Source: Hepsetus odoe
Taxonomy: Eukaryota > Chordata > Actinopteri > Characiformes > Hepsetidae
Direction of reading: 5' to 3'
NCBI GenBank assembly: GCA_017165825.1
Contig: CM029376.1
Coordinates: forward strand, 19,604,367-19,668,366
Length of the DNA stretch: 64,000 nucleotides
The notes under the pieces are model-generated. The model was not told the DNA's origin, searched no databases, and saw only the letters and a list, made by a program, of their open reading frames with translations. Of the stretch, positions 13,101-20,860 are shown in pieces. Every line of letters begins with the position of its first letter. Position 1 is the stretch's first letter. Position numbers and translations under genes: made by a program.

Positions 13101-16100
13101 TCTACTTTAGGTCCTTTGATATCTCCTTCCATTTTTGGTACTGAAATATCCGCATCACCTTTCATTTTTGGACCCTTTAAGTTTATGTCAACTTCAGGCA
13201 TTGAGATCTTGGGACCAGACAGAGATGGCATTTTGAATTTAGGGCCCTTTACTTTTCCTTCAGGTCCTTCAATCTCAACATCTGGAGCATTTATATCAAT
13301 GGCAGCTCCTTTGATGTCAACTTCAGCTTTTGGAAAACTTACATCTATATCGGGACCCTCTCCCTTTGAACCTTTAAGCCCAAATGATGGAATTTTAATT
13401 TTTGGCATCTTGAATCCTCCTTCTGAGCCTTCAATGTCAATCTGTGGGCCTTCAATATCTACTTTTGGTGCCTTGACATCCCCCTCAATCTTAGGTGCTG
13501 AAACATCTACATCTCCTTTTATTTTTGGGGCTTTCAAGTTGAAGTCCACATCAGGCATAGAGATCTTTGGCCCAGAGATTGATGGCATCTTGAACTTGGG
13601 ACCTTTTATCTTTCCTTCTGGTCCTTCAACTTCAAATTCAGGAGATTTGATATCTATCGCTGGTCCTTTTATCTCTGCCTCTCCTTTGGGAAGACCTACT
13701 TCCACTTCAGGGCCCTCTCCCTTGGGACCTTTAACACCAAAGGATGGCATTTTTATTTTTGGCATCTTGAACCCTCCTTCAGGTCCCTCTATGTCAACCT
13801 CTGCCCCTTTCATGTCCAATTTAGGTCCTTTGATATCTCCTTCAATCTTTGGTATTGAAACATCTGCATCACCTTTCATTTTTGGACCTTTTAGGTTAAT
13901 GTCCACATCAGGCATTGAGATCTTGGGACCAGACAGAGATGGCATTTTGATTTTAGGGCCCTTTACTTTTCCTTCAGGTCCCTCAGTCTCAACATCTGGA
14001 GCATTTATATCAATGGCAGCTCCTTTGATGTCAACTTCAGCTTTTGGAAGGCTAACATCTACATCAGGAACCTCTGTTTTTGAACCTTTAAATCCAAATG
14101 ATGGCAATTTAATTTTGGGCATCTTGAATCCTCCTTCGGGGCCTTCGATGTCAATCTGTGGGCCTTCAATATCTACTTTTGGTGCCTTGACATCCCCCTC
14201 AATCTTAGGAGCTGAAACATCTACATCTCCTTTTATTTTTGGGGCTTTCAAGTTGAAGTCCACATCAGGCATAGAGATCTTTGGCCCAGAGATTGATGGC
14301 TTCTTGAACTTGAAGCCTTTTATCTTTCCTTCTGGTCCTTCAACTTCAAATTCAGGAGATCTGATATCTATCGCTGGTCCTTTTATTTCTGCCTCTCCTT
14401 TGGGAAGGCGTACTTCCACTTCGGGGCCCTCTGCCTTGGGACCTTTAATACCAAAGGATGGCATTTTCATTTTTGGCATCTTGAACCCTCCTTCAGGTCC
14501 CTCTATGTCAACCTCTACCCCTTTCATGTCCACTTTAGGTCCTTTGATATCTCCTTCAATCTTTGGTATTGAAATATCTGCATCACCTTTCATTTTTGGA
14601 CCTTTTAGGTTAATGTCCACATCAGGCATGGAGATCTTGGGACCAGACAGAGATGGCATTTTGATTTTAGGGCCTTTTACTTTTCCTTCAGGTCCCTCCA
14701 TCTCAATATCTGGAGCATTTATATCGATGGCAGCTCTTTTGATGTCAACCTCAGCTTTTGGAAGACTTACATCTGCATCGGGACCCTCTCCCTTTGAACC
14801 TTTAAGTCCAAATGATGCCATTTTAATTTTGGGCATCTTGAGTCCTCCTTCTGAGGCTTCAATGTCAATCTGTGGGCCTTCAATATCTACTTTTGGTGCC
14901 TTCACATCCCCCTCAACATGAGCAGCTGAAACATCCACATCTCCTTTTATTTTTGGGGCTTTCAGTTTGAAGTCCACATCAGGCATAGAAATCTTTGGTC
15001 CAGAGATTGATGGCATTGTGAATTTTGCCCCTTTTACTTTTCCTTCTGGTCCTTCAACTTCAAATTCTGAAGTTTTGATATCTATGACTTCCCTATTTTT
15101 AATATCCACAGCTGGTCCCTTTATGTTAACTTCAGCTTTGGGAATGCTTACATCTACATCAGCACCCTCAATCTTTGGCCCAAATGATGGTGTTTTAATT
15201 TTAGGCATCTTGAATCCTCCTTCAGGACCTTCAATGTTCTTTCCTGGACTTTTGATATCTGCTTTAGGTGACATAATATCGCCTTTGATTGAAAGACCTG
15301 ACACTTCAATGTTACCTTTTCCTTTAGATGCTTTCAAGTTCAAATCCATATCAGGCATGGAGACCTTTTGACTAGAAATGGATGGACCTTTAATGTCCAT
15401 ATCATGTTCTTTGATGTTTCCGTCCTTTACACTTTTTGGTATGTAAATATCTGTATCAGCCTTAATTGTTGTACTTTTTATGTTTATGTCATCTGTTTCT
15501 CCTTTTATTTTTGGACCTTTTAAGTCCACATCCATAATGGAAACACTTGAGGTTGTGTGCATTTTAATTTCTGGCTGTTTTAGTTTTCCATAATCTACTT
15601 GAATTGTTGGTACTTGGACATTAATGTCTTCTTTTTGTTTTTCATTTTGCTGCTTTTGTGAATTGATGTTAATTCCTGTTTCAACTCCTTTTACATCTAT
15701 GCAGGATTTTGGCAAGTTTATTTTACCAGAAAGTGAAGTGTCTGTACCTTTTAATGACATTTTGCTGTCTTGTGACCCCATCCTCATGGAAATCCCTGAA
15801 ACAAACTCTGTTTCTCCTTTCACACTTAAACCTTTCAATCCAGAATCAGTATCTGGCTTAGAAACAACAATTTTATGTTCAGGTAAATGTGGAGTAGTGA
15901 TATCTCCTTTGTTCACATTGAAACTGAATTCTTGTTCTTTTCCCTTTGCTTTCAAATGCTGATCGCTAATGCTTACATGACCTATATCTTTGTCTAACTC
16001 CATGCCCACTTTACCTGAGAAACCCATGTTACCTGTACCTGTGTCTGCAGTGATTGTGCCTTTACTTATTCCACTCATTTCATGTTGAATCCACCCAGAA

Positions 16101-16603
16101 TGCCCCAGTTCCCCTTGTGCTTTTGCCCCTGACAGTCCAGTGTCAGACATTTTACATTTCAAATCCATTCCACTACCCTCTGTCCCCCTTGTTATTGTTG
16201 TTTTAATATGCGCTGTACTCCAGTGCTTCTCTAAAGAACCAGTGTCTTCTGGATCTCTTCTCATTCCCCCCAGATCTACACCCTCTTGAGTGCCCCCTTT
16301 GCTTGTGAGGCTGCCAGGTAATAATTTGATCTGATTAGAGCTCCCCTCTGGTTGCTCATGCTGTGAAACATGCATTTTAAACTCTGGGCTTGATATATCA
16401 ATTTGTTGCTGACCAGATGCCCCTGGTATGTCCACAGTATATGTAGTGATACGGCGAGTGATGGTAGTAATAGTGCTGCCGTCACTGCTGGTGCTGCTGT
16501 GGCGTTCTGTACGTACATCAACTCCTTCTGCAAGGTCCTCAGACTTCAGTCTGGGCTTAATTTTCTTAGTGTAGATTCTCTTGTAGTCCTCATCATCACC
16601 ACT
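7193..16603 (-). CDS. ahnak: ahnak mega-exon (repeat domain and C-terminus)
   Basis: This single exon of 9411 bp encodes 3136 residues and a stop. The acceptor is CTCTGCAG|AGTGGTGATGAT, AG at 16605-16604. It opens with a conserved basic segment and a Thr/Ser/Arg-rich stretch, then about 400 residues of degenerate repeat, the main array, a Gly/Lys/Ser-rich tail with several basic clusters (for example KKPRFFGKSK) that could serve as nuclear localisation signals, and the conserved end. Strands of the repeat alternate hydrophobic and charged residues (VDVSVPKIEGDIKAPKVDIE), the known AHNAK pattern. No frameshift or internal stop occurs across the whole length despite the repetition. Confidence 0.97.
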   Translation of the reverse strand, partial: SGDDEDYKRIYTKKIKPRLKSEDLAEGVDVRTERHSSTSSDGSTITTITRRITTYTVDIPGASGQQQIDISSPEFKMHVSQHEQPEGSSNQIKLLPGSLTSKGGTQEGVDLGGMRRDPEDTGSLEKHWSTAHIKTTITRGTEGSGMDLKCKMSDTGLSGAKAQGELGHSGWIQHEMSGISKGTITADTGTGNMGFSGKVGMELDKDIGHVSISDQHLKAKGKEQEFSFNVNKGDITTPHLPEHKIVVSKPDTDSGLKGLSVKGETEFVSGISMRMGSQDSKMSLKGTDTSLSGKINLPKSCIDVKGVETGININSQKQQNEKQKEDINVQVPTIQVDYGKLKQPEIKMHTTSSVSIMDVDLKGPKIKGETDDINIKSTTIKADTDIYIPKSVKDGNIKEHDMDIKGPSISSQKVSMPDMDLNLKASKGKGNIEVSGLSIKGDIMSPKADIKSPGKNIEGPEGGFKMPKIKTPSFGPKIEGADVDVSIPKAEVNIKGPAVDIKNREVIDIKTSEFEVEGPEGKVKGAKFTMPSISGPKISMPDVDFKLKAPKIKGDVDVSAAHVEGDVKAPKVDIEGPQIDIEASEGGLKMPKIKMASFGLKGSKGEGPDADVSLPKAEVDIKRAAIDINAPDIEMEGPEGKVKGPKIKMPSLSGPKISMPDVDINLKGPKMKGDADISIPKIEGDIKGPKVDMKGVEVDIEGPEGGFKMPKMKMPSFGIKGPKAEGPEVEVRLPKGEAEIKGPAIDIRSPEFEVEGPEGKIKGFKFKKPSISGPKISMPDVDFNLKAPKIKGDVDVSAPKIEGDVKAPKVDIEGPQIDIEGPEGGFKMPKIKLPSFGFKGSKTEVPDVDVSLPKAEVDIKGAAIDINAPDVETEGPEGKVKGPKIKMPSLSGPKISMPDVDINLKGPKMKGDADVSIPKIEGDIKGPKLDMKGAEVDIEGPEGGFKMPKIKMPSFGVKGPKGEGPEVEVGLPKGEAEIKGPAIDIKSPEFEVEGPEGKIKGPKFKMPSISGPKISMPDVDFNLKAPKIKGDVDVSAPKIEGDVKAPKVDIEGPQIDIEGSEGGFKMPKIKIPSFGLKGSKGEGPDIDVSFPKAEVDIKGAAIDINAPDVEIEGPEGKVKGPKFKMPSLSGPKISMPEVDINLKGPKMKGDADISVPKMEGDIKGPKVDMKGFDVDIEGPEGGFKMPKIKMPSFGIKGPKGEGPDVDAEIKGPATDVKTPEFEVEGPEGKIKGPKFKMPSISGPQISMPDVDFNLKSSNMKGDIDTRIGGDISLPKVEMEGTKVDIDVPETGSKKSKFKMPKFKMPKFGFKSQKADVGSVDVNVPDAHFDVKGPGVDVKSPSLDIEVPEGKIKGPKFKMPTLSGPKISMPDVDFNVKGPNVKGEVDVSVPNIKCDIKAPKVDIEGHDIEIEAPEGKIKGPKFKMPTLSGPNISMPDVDFNLKGPKMKGDVDVSVPKIEGDIKAPKVDIEGPEMDMEGPDGGFKMPKIKMPSFGIKGPKVEGPDVDVNLPKGEIDVKGPSIDVKSPDIDIEGPEGKIKGSKFKMPTLSGPKISMPDFDFNVKGPKVKGDVDVSLPKIEGDIKAPKVDIEGPEIDVEGSEGGFKMPKIKMPTFGMKGPKVEGHEIDVHLPKGDIDVKGPKIDVKTPDIDIEGPEGKIKGPKFKMPTISGPNISMPNIDFNVKGPKVKGDVDVSIPKIEGDIKAPKVNIEGPEIDVEGQDGGFKMPKIKMPSFGIKGPKVEGPDIDVNLPKSDIDVKGPKIDVKSPDIDLEGPEGKIKGPKFKMPTISGPKISMPDIDFNVKGPKIKGDVDVSVPKIEGDIKAPRVDIEGPEIDVEGPGGGFKMPKIKMPSFGMKGPKVEGPDIDINLPKGDIDVKGPKIDVKSPDIDIEGPEGKIKGPKFKMPTISGPKISMPDIDFNVKGPKVKADVDVSVPKIEGNLKTPKVDVEGPEIDVEGPGGGFKMPKIKMPSFGMKGPKVEGPDIDVNLPKGDIDVKGPKIDVKIPDIDIEGSEGKIKGPKFKMPTISGPNISMPDFDFNVKGPKVKGDVDVSVPKIEGDIKAPKVDIEGPEIDVEGPGGGFKMPKIKMPSFGLKGPKLEGPDFDANLPKGDIDVKGPKIDVKSPDIDIEGPEGKIKGPKFKMPNISGPKISMPDIDFNVKGPKGKGDVNVSVPKIEGDINVPKVDIEGPEIDVEGPGGGFKMPKMKMPSFGMKGPKVEGPDFDVNLPKGDIDVKGPKIDVKSPDIGFEGPEGKIKGPKFKMPTLSGPKISMPDVDFNVKGPKVKGDFDVSVPKIESDIKAPKVDIEGPEIEVEGSGGGFKMPKIKMPSFGMKGPKVEGPDFDVNLRKGDIDVKGPKLDVKTPDIDIEGPEGKIKGPKFKMPTLSGPKISMPDMDFNVKGPKIKGDIDVSVPKIEGDIKAPKVDIKVPEVDVEGPDGGFKMPKIKMPSFGLTGPKLEGPEVDVNLQKGDFDVKGPKINVKSPDIDIDGAEGKIKGPNFKMPTISGPKISMPDFDFNVKGPKVKGDVDFSVPKIEGDIKAPKVDIEGPEIDLEGPGGGFKIPKIKIPSFGIKGPNVEGPDVDVSLPKGDFDVKGPNIDLKSPDIGIEGPKGKIKGPNFKMPTITGPKISMSDIDFNVTGPKVKRDLDVSIPKIEGDIKAPKVDIEGPELDVEGSDGTFKMPKIKMPSFGLNEGKIAGPGVDVIVSKGEADLTGPGIDIKPPKISGKGSDVDSSLEGPAVDINLAGKKGKVKMPKVKGKIKSHVDMDTKTELDVDSPDLHLKGPKVKKTLFGKLHFPGVEFDIKSPKVKGGSMSGTAKSGSGTSKANVKGGIKGHTIDTEGAKIEVGTQDVELKMPAVKVKGTPGNISVKEEGEIGVSRDMAMSGEMEYPASVVTFPKIKVPKFGIALPQAEGKELGFDVGSGELSPSANVSSQSLEMQSPDLKSSGGKVKVKKPRFFGKSKTKGGSAADLSFQGPEIAFTSEGGTKVTKELSLSSGELIGGKMVEGGSGLKISPKSKSASLDLYKKSRHRSSSLSDEGELASPTSIEGHLQTEGGNISMDVGDAKVKGKKGKLKFGTFGGFGSKSKGSYEVTLGDDSEAKTEGASGGVLASKKSRVSSSSSSDSGSKGVFRLPRVEIAVSPKK

Positions 16604-18880
16604 CTGCAGAGTAAGGATTTTGGAATAAATGTTTTATTGTGCTATCTAAAATTATGAAACTTGTCAAAAAGCAATTATCTCAGACAAAGGGCCCTATTTT
16701 CATGCATACAATATATTTAAAAAGGGAATGAGTAAAAATTAATTAAAATTTATACATTTATACATGTTAACAGGCATGGTTAGACATGCTGCAGCTTTTT
16801 CCAATCAAACCAAATCAAATATCCTCAAAAAAAACAAACATAAAAACAAGCAAAATACAATAAATGGTCAAAACTGTTCTAAACATTTATTGATCTACCC
16901 ATTGATCTTACTGATGAAATAAGTCAAATATAAAATAACCATCCATAAATACATGTGAATAACTAAGTAAATAAGTATAACTCCTCAAATTTACTTCAAT
17001 GATAAAGACAGCACAAAATCTATTGGTAAAGTTAAATATATTTGCATTGATTGCCATAACCCCCTACTATACGATAAAAAATATTAATCAAATCATTTTT
17101 AATAATATGACAATATGTAGTTAAAAAACGCAAATGTAATGAACTGTTTTATGTATTTGAGAAAGACAGCAGCCAGTTATGGCGGACATCTACAACAATT
17201 CATGTAAATATACAGTACTGTGCAAAAGTTTTAGGCAGGTATGAAAAAAATGCTGTAAACAAAGAATGCTTTCAAAAATGGAAGTGTTAATCATTTATTT
17301 TCATCAATCAACAAAATGCAGTGAATGAACAAAAGAGAAATCTAAATCAAATCAATATTTGGTGTGACCACCCTTTGCCTTCAAAACAGCATCTATACTT
17401 CTAGGTACACTTGCACACAGTTTTTGAAGGAACTCGGCTGGTAGGTTGTTCCAAACATGACTGTATTTCAACCTCCGTGTGACATTCATGATCATCAGCA
17501 CCTGTTTGGTAAAACTGGTTGATGATACACCGACTATAATCCTACAAAATCCCTGACTTTGTGCAAGTGTACCTAAAAGAACTGATGCTGGTTTGAAGGC
17601 AAAAGGTATTAACACCAAATATTGATTTGATTTAGATTTTTCTTTTGTTAGCTCACTTTGCATTTTGTAAATTGATAAAAAATAAACTATCATTATTTAT
17701 ATTTCTGAAAGCATTCTTTGTTTACAGCATTTTTTCACACCTGCCTAAAACATTTGCACAGTACTGTATATATATAGAAAAAAGCCTAAATTACATTTAC
17801 GCATGCAACATAATACCAATCTTACCATTCACCTGTTATAAAGGAGTAAAGCTGAAGGGAAACATGTAGCTCAAGCAAGCTACATAATTCCAGTGCAAAG
17901 TAATGAGAAAATCATTCTGTAATAATAACATCTTCAAAATATAACCATTATTAAACCATAAATTACCTATCTTATTCCTCTTTCTAGGACATTTGTTAAA
18001 ACTATTCACAGTTTTCATGTTCACAGTTTTAATAAATATATAAAAAGGTTGATTTTCCATGCCATGAGTTTGGGTGCATACAAAGGCATATGGAAGGCCT
18101 GTTTACCAGCAGAGTTTGTGGGTACAATGGCTGGTGAACAACACTGGCATGGCAGTGCATGGAAATTTAATTTGCATTCAGGTTCTTTCCTGTATAACAC
18201 AACACTGACAAATTGTTTCTGAATAAAAAAAAGGCATGAATAAAATAGTGACTGAACAAGAGTCCACGGTGATTCCCAGGGTGTCAAAATTAACCCTTTT
18301 GGATCTGACAAATAAAAAAAGTAGTAAAGGTGAACTGTATTAGATTTCAGGACCTTTTTGACATTGAAGTAACAAAATAAAATCTTACTAGAATGATGTC
18401 AGGACTAGATCCTCCAAATCCACCTCTCCCCTCCCATGACAGTGTGCCCATGGGAGAGCGGCAGGGAGACTTTTCTCCTGTCTTGTGCTGTAGTTTTAGT
18501 CCAACCTTGTGTCGATTAAGAGTCTTCAGTAACTCAGCTGTTTCTTCTGAGCTCATATTTTCAAAGTAAATGGTGGCACCCACAATTTGATCACCTGTGA
18601 GAGTGGGAGAGTTGTTTTGGATAAACTAGATTCACGCATTTGGAAACATGAAAGTTTGGTTATTATGAATGGAGGGGGTAAAGTTTGCATTATGATTATG
18701 TCTACAATTAGTCTATTCTCTACCTTCAAAAACTCTCCCAGTATGAGCAGCAGGGGACTCTTCTTTGACTTCTTTGATGAAGATCTCTCCTTGTTCTTTT
18801 TGCTCTATTGTAAGCCCATGTTTATCAGCTCCCATCCACTGTGGGAATAGGACTTCCCTTGTATCTTCTTCGTCAGCCAT
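7193..18880 (-). CDS. ahnak: AHNAK giant scaffold protein (neuroblast differentiation-associated protein)
   Basis: The coding sequence is 18880-18724, 18594-18389 and 16603-7193, joined with GT-AG sites in compatible phase (1, then 0), giving about 3257 residues; human AHNAK has about 5890. Residues 1-121 match the AHNAK N-terminus, including a PDZ-like fold with HGLTI at the carboxylate-loop position and GDQIVGATIYF. The large exon begins SGDDEDYKRIYTKKIKPRLK, as in mammals. Residues about 656-2850 hold 19 recognisable repeats containing GPKISMPD. The tail ends in a Ser-rich KKSR segment and a final EIAVSPKK close to the mammalian C-terminus, so the gene is complete. AHNAK is a large scaffold at the plasma membrane and cytoskeleton, known to bind annexin A2/S100A10 and L-type calcium channel beta subunits in mammals; those contacts are inferred here. 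The start is the only ATG preceding the PDZ-like segment. Confidence 0.95.
8540..12318 (-). repeat. ahnak: ahnak distal array: 119-codon repeats in strict 357-bp register
   Basis: The SGPxISM site (GGACCTG-like on the plus strand) recurs at 8748, 9105, 9462, 9819, 10176, 10533, 10890, 11247, 11604, 11961 and 12318. Every step is exactly 357 bp, so no indel has survived in ten consecutive intervals. Units are of a single type: GPKFKMPTISGPKISMPD, DFNVKGPKVKGDVDVSVPK, IEGDIKAPKVDIEGPEIDVE, GGFKMPKIKMPSFGMKGPK, and so on. Confidence 0.95.
12514..15000 (-). repeat. ahnak: ahnak proximal array: alternating two-unit (714-bp) higher-order repeat
   Basis: The same site lies at 12876, 13212, 13569, 13926, 14283, 14640 and 14997. 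Units alternate between a type with PSISGPKISMPDVDFNLKAP and a type with PSLSGPKISMPDVDINLKGP, so the true period is two units (238 codons). Steps are 357 bp except 12876 to 13212, which is 336 bp (seven codons lost). Residues about 656-1363 of the protein. Confidence 0.92.
17352..17460 (-). pseudogene. Tc1-type transposase C-terminal remnant (left arm)
   Basis: The minus-strand frame encodes VWNNLPAEFLQKLCASVPR followed by IDAVLKAKGGHTKY and a stop, the typical C-terminus of a fish Tc1-like transposase. The N-terminal DNA-binding domain and the catalytic acidic residues are absent. The longer open frame upstream crosses into the opposite arm and is not real protein. Confidence 0.8.
17560..17625 (+). 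pseudogene. Tc1-type transposase C-terminal remnant (right arm, opposite orientation)
   Basis: The plus strand encodes CASVPKRTDAGLKAKGINTKY and a stop, a diverged copy of the same transposase end found in the left arm on the other strand. This shows that the palindrome is an inverted duplication of the transposon's 3' end, not a pair of ordinary terminal repeats. Confidence 0.75.
18389..18594 (-). CDS. ahnak: ahnak coding exon: second half of PDZ-like domain
   Basis: This is a 206-bp exon. The acceptor is CTCTCACAG|GTGATCAAATTG and the donor CTA|GTAAGA. It encodes GDQIVGATIYFENMSSEE and a following helix-strand ending HKVGLKL, then a Ser/Pro/Gly-rich linker to SPDIIL, closely matching the equivalent mammalian exon. 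The first two bases complete a split glycine codon. Confidence 0.93.
18724..18880 (-). CDS. ahnak: ahnak first coding exon: start and first half of PDZ-like domain
   Basis: This 157-bp exon runs from the ATG at 18880 to GAAG|GTAGAG. It encodes MADEEDTREVLFPQWMGADK, then HGLTIEQKEQGEIFIKEV and a SPAAHTGRV motif, aligning residue by residue with the human AHNAK start. The ATG is preceded by a pyrimidine-rich tract ending CCAAG, which looks like a splice acceptor, so translation probably starts at the very edge of this exon and the 5' UTR lies on upstream exons. It was too short and split to appear as a long open frame. Confidence 0.9.
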
Positions 18881-19401
18881 CTTGGAAAAAGGAAAGATAG
18901 AGGAAAAGGCAAAGACTTCTTTAATGTTTACAAGGTGGCAATAAACAAATTATTCTGCCCACATTTATGGCATTGATGGTCTGATACGATGCTATATGCT
19001 ACTTTCATGTGCAGATAATTAATGGAAAACCATACTGGGCAAACATAAACTGCAATAAGACCTACATAAAGACCATTTACTGTACAGTTATCTGTCCTTT
19101 CAATGACAACATCATGTCTTCTTTACTGACATCTGGTGGTAAATGTTTCTATGTACCTAAGTGTCCTAGCTGAGTAAATTCCCTCTGTTCTGAGCACAAC
19201 TTTAGGAAACTTTAATCTACTCTAACCATAAAGCTATAGTTATTATGGAATATATAACTTTGATGTAAATAAATTCTACAGGCCAGTGTCTATAGTATAA
19301 TGGAGTTTTTTTTATCTTATTTAATAGTGCAAGCTAAAGATTTGCTTTCTGTGTTTTATTAAACAGTAACAGAATATATAATACTCAGCAAACATGCTTA
19401 C

Positions 19402-19465
19402 TTCAAATCCTGTTTCTCTTTGACCTGTCCCCTGAAATGGACTGTATCAATCCTAGTTTCACTCC
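19402..19465 (-). other. ahnak: Candidate ahnak non-coding leader exon
   Basis: This 64-bp segment is bounded by TTGATTTCAG| on its 5' side and |GTAAGCAT on its 3' side on the minus strand, both good splice sites. It has no long open frame and lies between the putative promoter exon and the first coding exon. Its role as a 5' UTR exon is inferred from splice sites alone. Confidence 0.4.
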
Positions 19466-20439
19466 CTGAAATCAAACAAAATAGAAGTCTGTTGACATCC
19501 TTATGAAAGGAATTGCTAAGTAACTGCAAGATAACAGTGCATCAATGATATCAGGTTTTGAGTTTTGTTATCATTGTTATCAAAAAACAAAATATGTGAA
19601 TATTTTCTGAACTAAAAATGGGGAAGTTCTGACAGGAAACCACTAGATGGCATTAAAATGCCTGTTTAAAGCAGAGAGGCAAGTTAAACACTAAAATGGA
19701 TTGTTGTTTTAATCTATCTGTAGTGGAAGTATAGTTTGAAGTAGACCACACCCTAAGCTTCAGGAAACACAGTTTGCCAAAGCTCAGATCAAGTACCAAT
19801 ATGGTGAACAAGGCTGCTTTTAAGTTACTGTCTGCTCACTTAGCTGGACTACTGTCGTTACAACTTTCATGTTAGCATACAGAAAAAAAGTTAGAATACT
19901 AGGCATGAAAAAGATTCCTGTAGAGCTGTCCAGTAAACAAGTGGGTCCGCTATTCCAGCTTCAAACACAGACATCACATTGTTTTATTAATACCACCCCC
20001 TCAACCATCCACTCAGCTATTACATAAGACATTTTACTTATGAATACACCTACGTGCATAGTTTATATGCTATGATCAAGACTCTTTTGGTTTATATAGA
20101 CTTGAAAACAACAAATGTCTTTAAAAATGTGTAATGTGAATAAAGGTATCTTCCAAAAGCAACTAAAACCATATGGCATGCTTACTCAATTACTTGAGAA
20201 CTGTATGCCATTGAATTATATTAAGTTCTAATATCGTAGTCTGCTGCCTAAAAAAGTTAATGAAAGTTATGCTGAAGTTGCACTGAGCAAGATTTAATAC
20301 TGAGCAGCTTTTTAGCAGCAATTCAGTCTTAAAGTTGATTTGTTGCTAACAGGAAAACTGTCCAAGCATAAGTTAATGTGCATTACACTGTTCATCACAG
20401 CTGATTTAACCAATCCATTTAAATTATATAGGTCCCGCT

Positions 20440-20860
20440 TGTGCAGCCTAAACAGCTGACTCATTAAGGCATGGACTGCCCAAGACATGATGTGATCTCT
20501 GGCATTGAAGTTCGCAGCAGATCCTTAAAGTCCAGTATTTTGAAAGGAAAGGCCTTAATTGATTGGTTTAAGATTTGAAAACATTCCACAGATGCTCTGT
20601 TTGCAGGACCAACTCCCTGAACTATTTTTCATATTCTTCAAACTATTCCCGAACATTTTTTGCAGTTTGGGAGAGCCTGTTATCCTGCTGAAAGACATTG
20701 GTTGGCATTAGGGTCTACTGATGCCATAAAGATTTCTTGTATTATGAAGGTACAAGAAATCATCCACACAAATGCCATCACCCAGTGTCTCCCAGCAGAG
20801 CTTTCCCAGACTATCACACTGCCCCAAACATCTTGTGAGCATTGTCTGTATAAATGTATT
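20440..20860 (-). pseudogene. Decayed Tc1-type transposase fragment
   Basis: On the minus strand a broken frame reads FQQDN (the second catalytic Asp region), then TAKNVRE, a stop, FEEYEK, another stop, EHLWNVF and a LKDLLRTSMPEIT-like stretch. Order and content match the C-terminal half of a fish Tc1-like transposase. The segment between the Asp region and EHLW, where the third acidic residue should lie, is deleted. There are several stops, so it is dead. Element ends were not found. Confidence 0.7.

Larger units (their letters stand above)
17213..17766. mobile_element. Palindromic Tc1/mariner derivative (foldback element)
   Basis: This is a 554-bp element flanked by TA on both sides (17211-17212 and 17767-17768). 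Each end reads CAGTACTGTGCAAA and GTTTTAGGCAGGT inwards, and the similarity between arms extends about 215 bp. Both arms contain the 3' end of a Tc1-type transposase gene reading outwards in opposite directions. It is non-autonomous: neither arm carries the DNA-binding or catalytic portion. It sits inside an ahnak intron, well away from the splice sites. Confidence 0.85.
16604..18388 (-). other. ahnak: ahnak intron before the mega-exon
   Basis: The intron runs from donor CTA|GTAAGA (GT at 18388-18387) to acceptor CTGCAG (AG at 16605-16604). It is AT-rich and contains one inserted palindromic Tc1 derivative (17213-17766); otherwise nothing is recognised. Confidence 0.85.

Noticed and set aside
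9288..14921. Antisense 814- and 1044-codon open frames as genes
   Set aside because: They are periodic mirror frames of the ahnak repeats, which have strong protein-level support on the other strand; no start context, splice sites or homology supports an antisense gene.
8748..15000. CRISPR or satellite array
   Set aside because: The 357-bp periodic repeat is protein-coding AHNAK sequence in a vertebrate genome, with no short repeat/spacer pattern.
17352..17693. 113-codon open frame as an intact small transposase
   Set aside because: Only the last 34 residues are transposase; the rest is the opposite arm of the palindrome read backwards.
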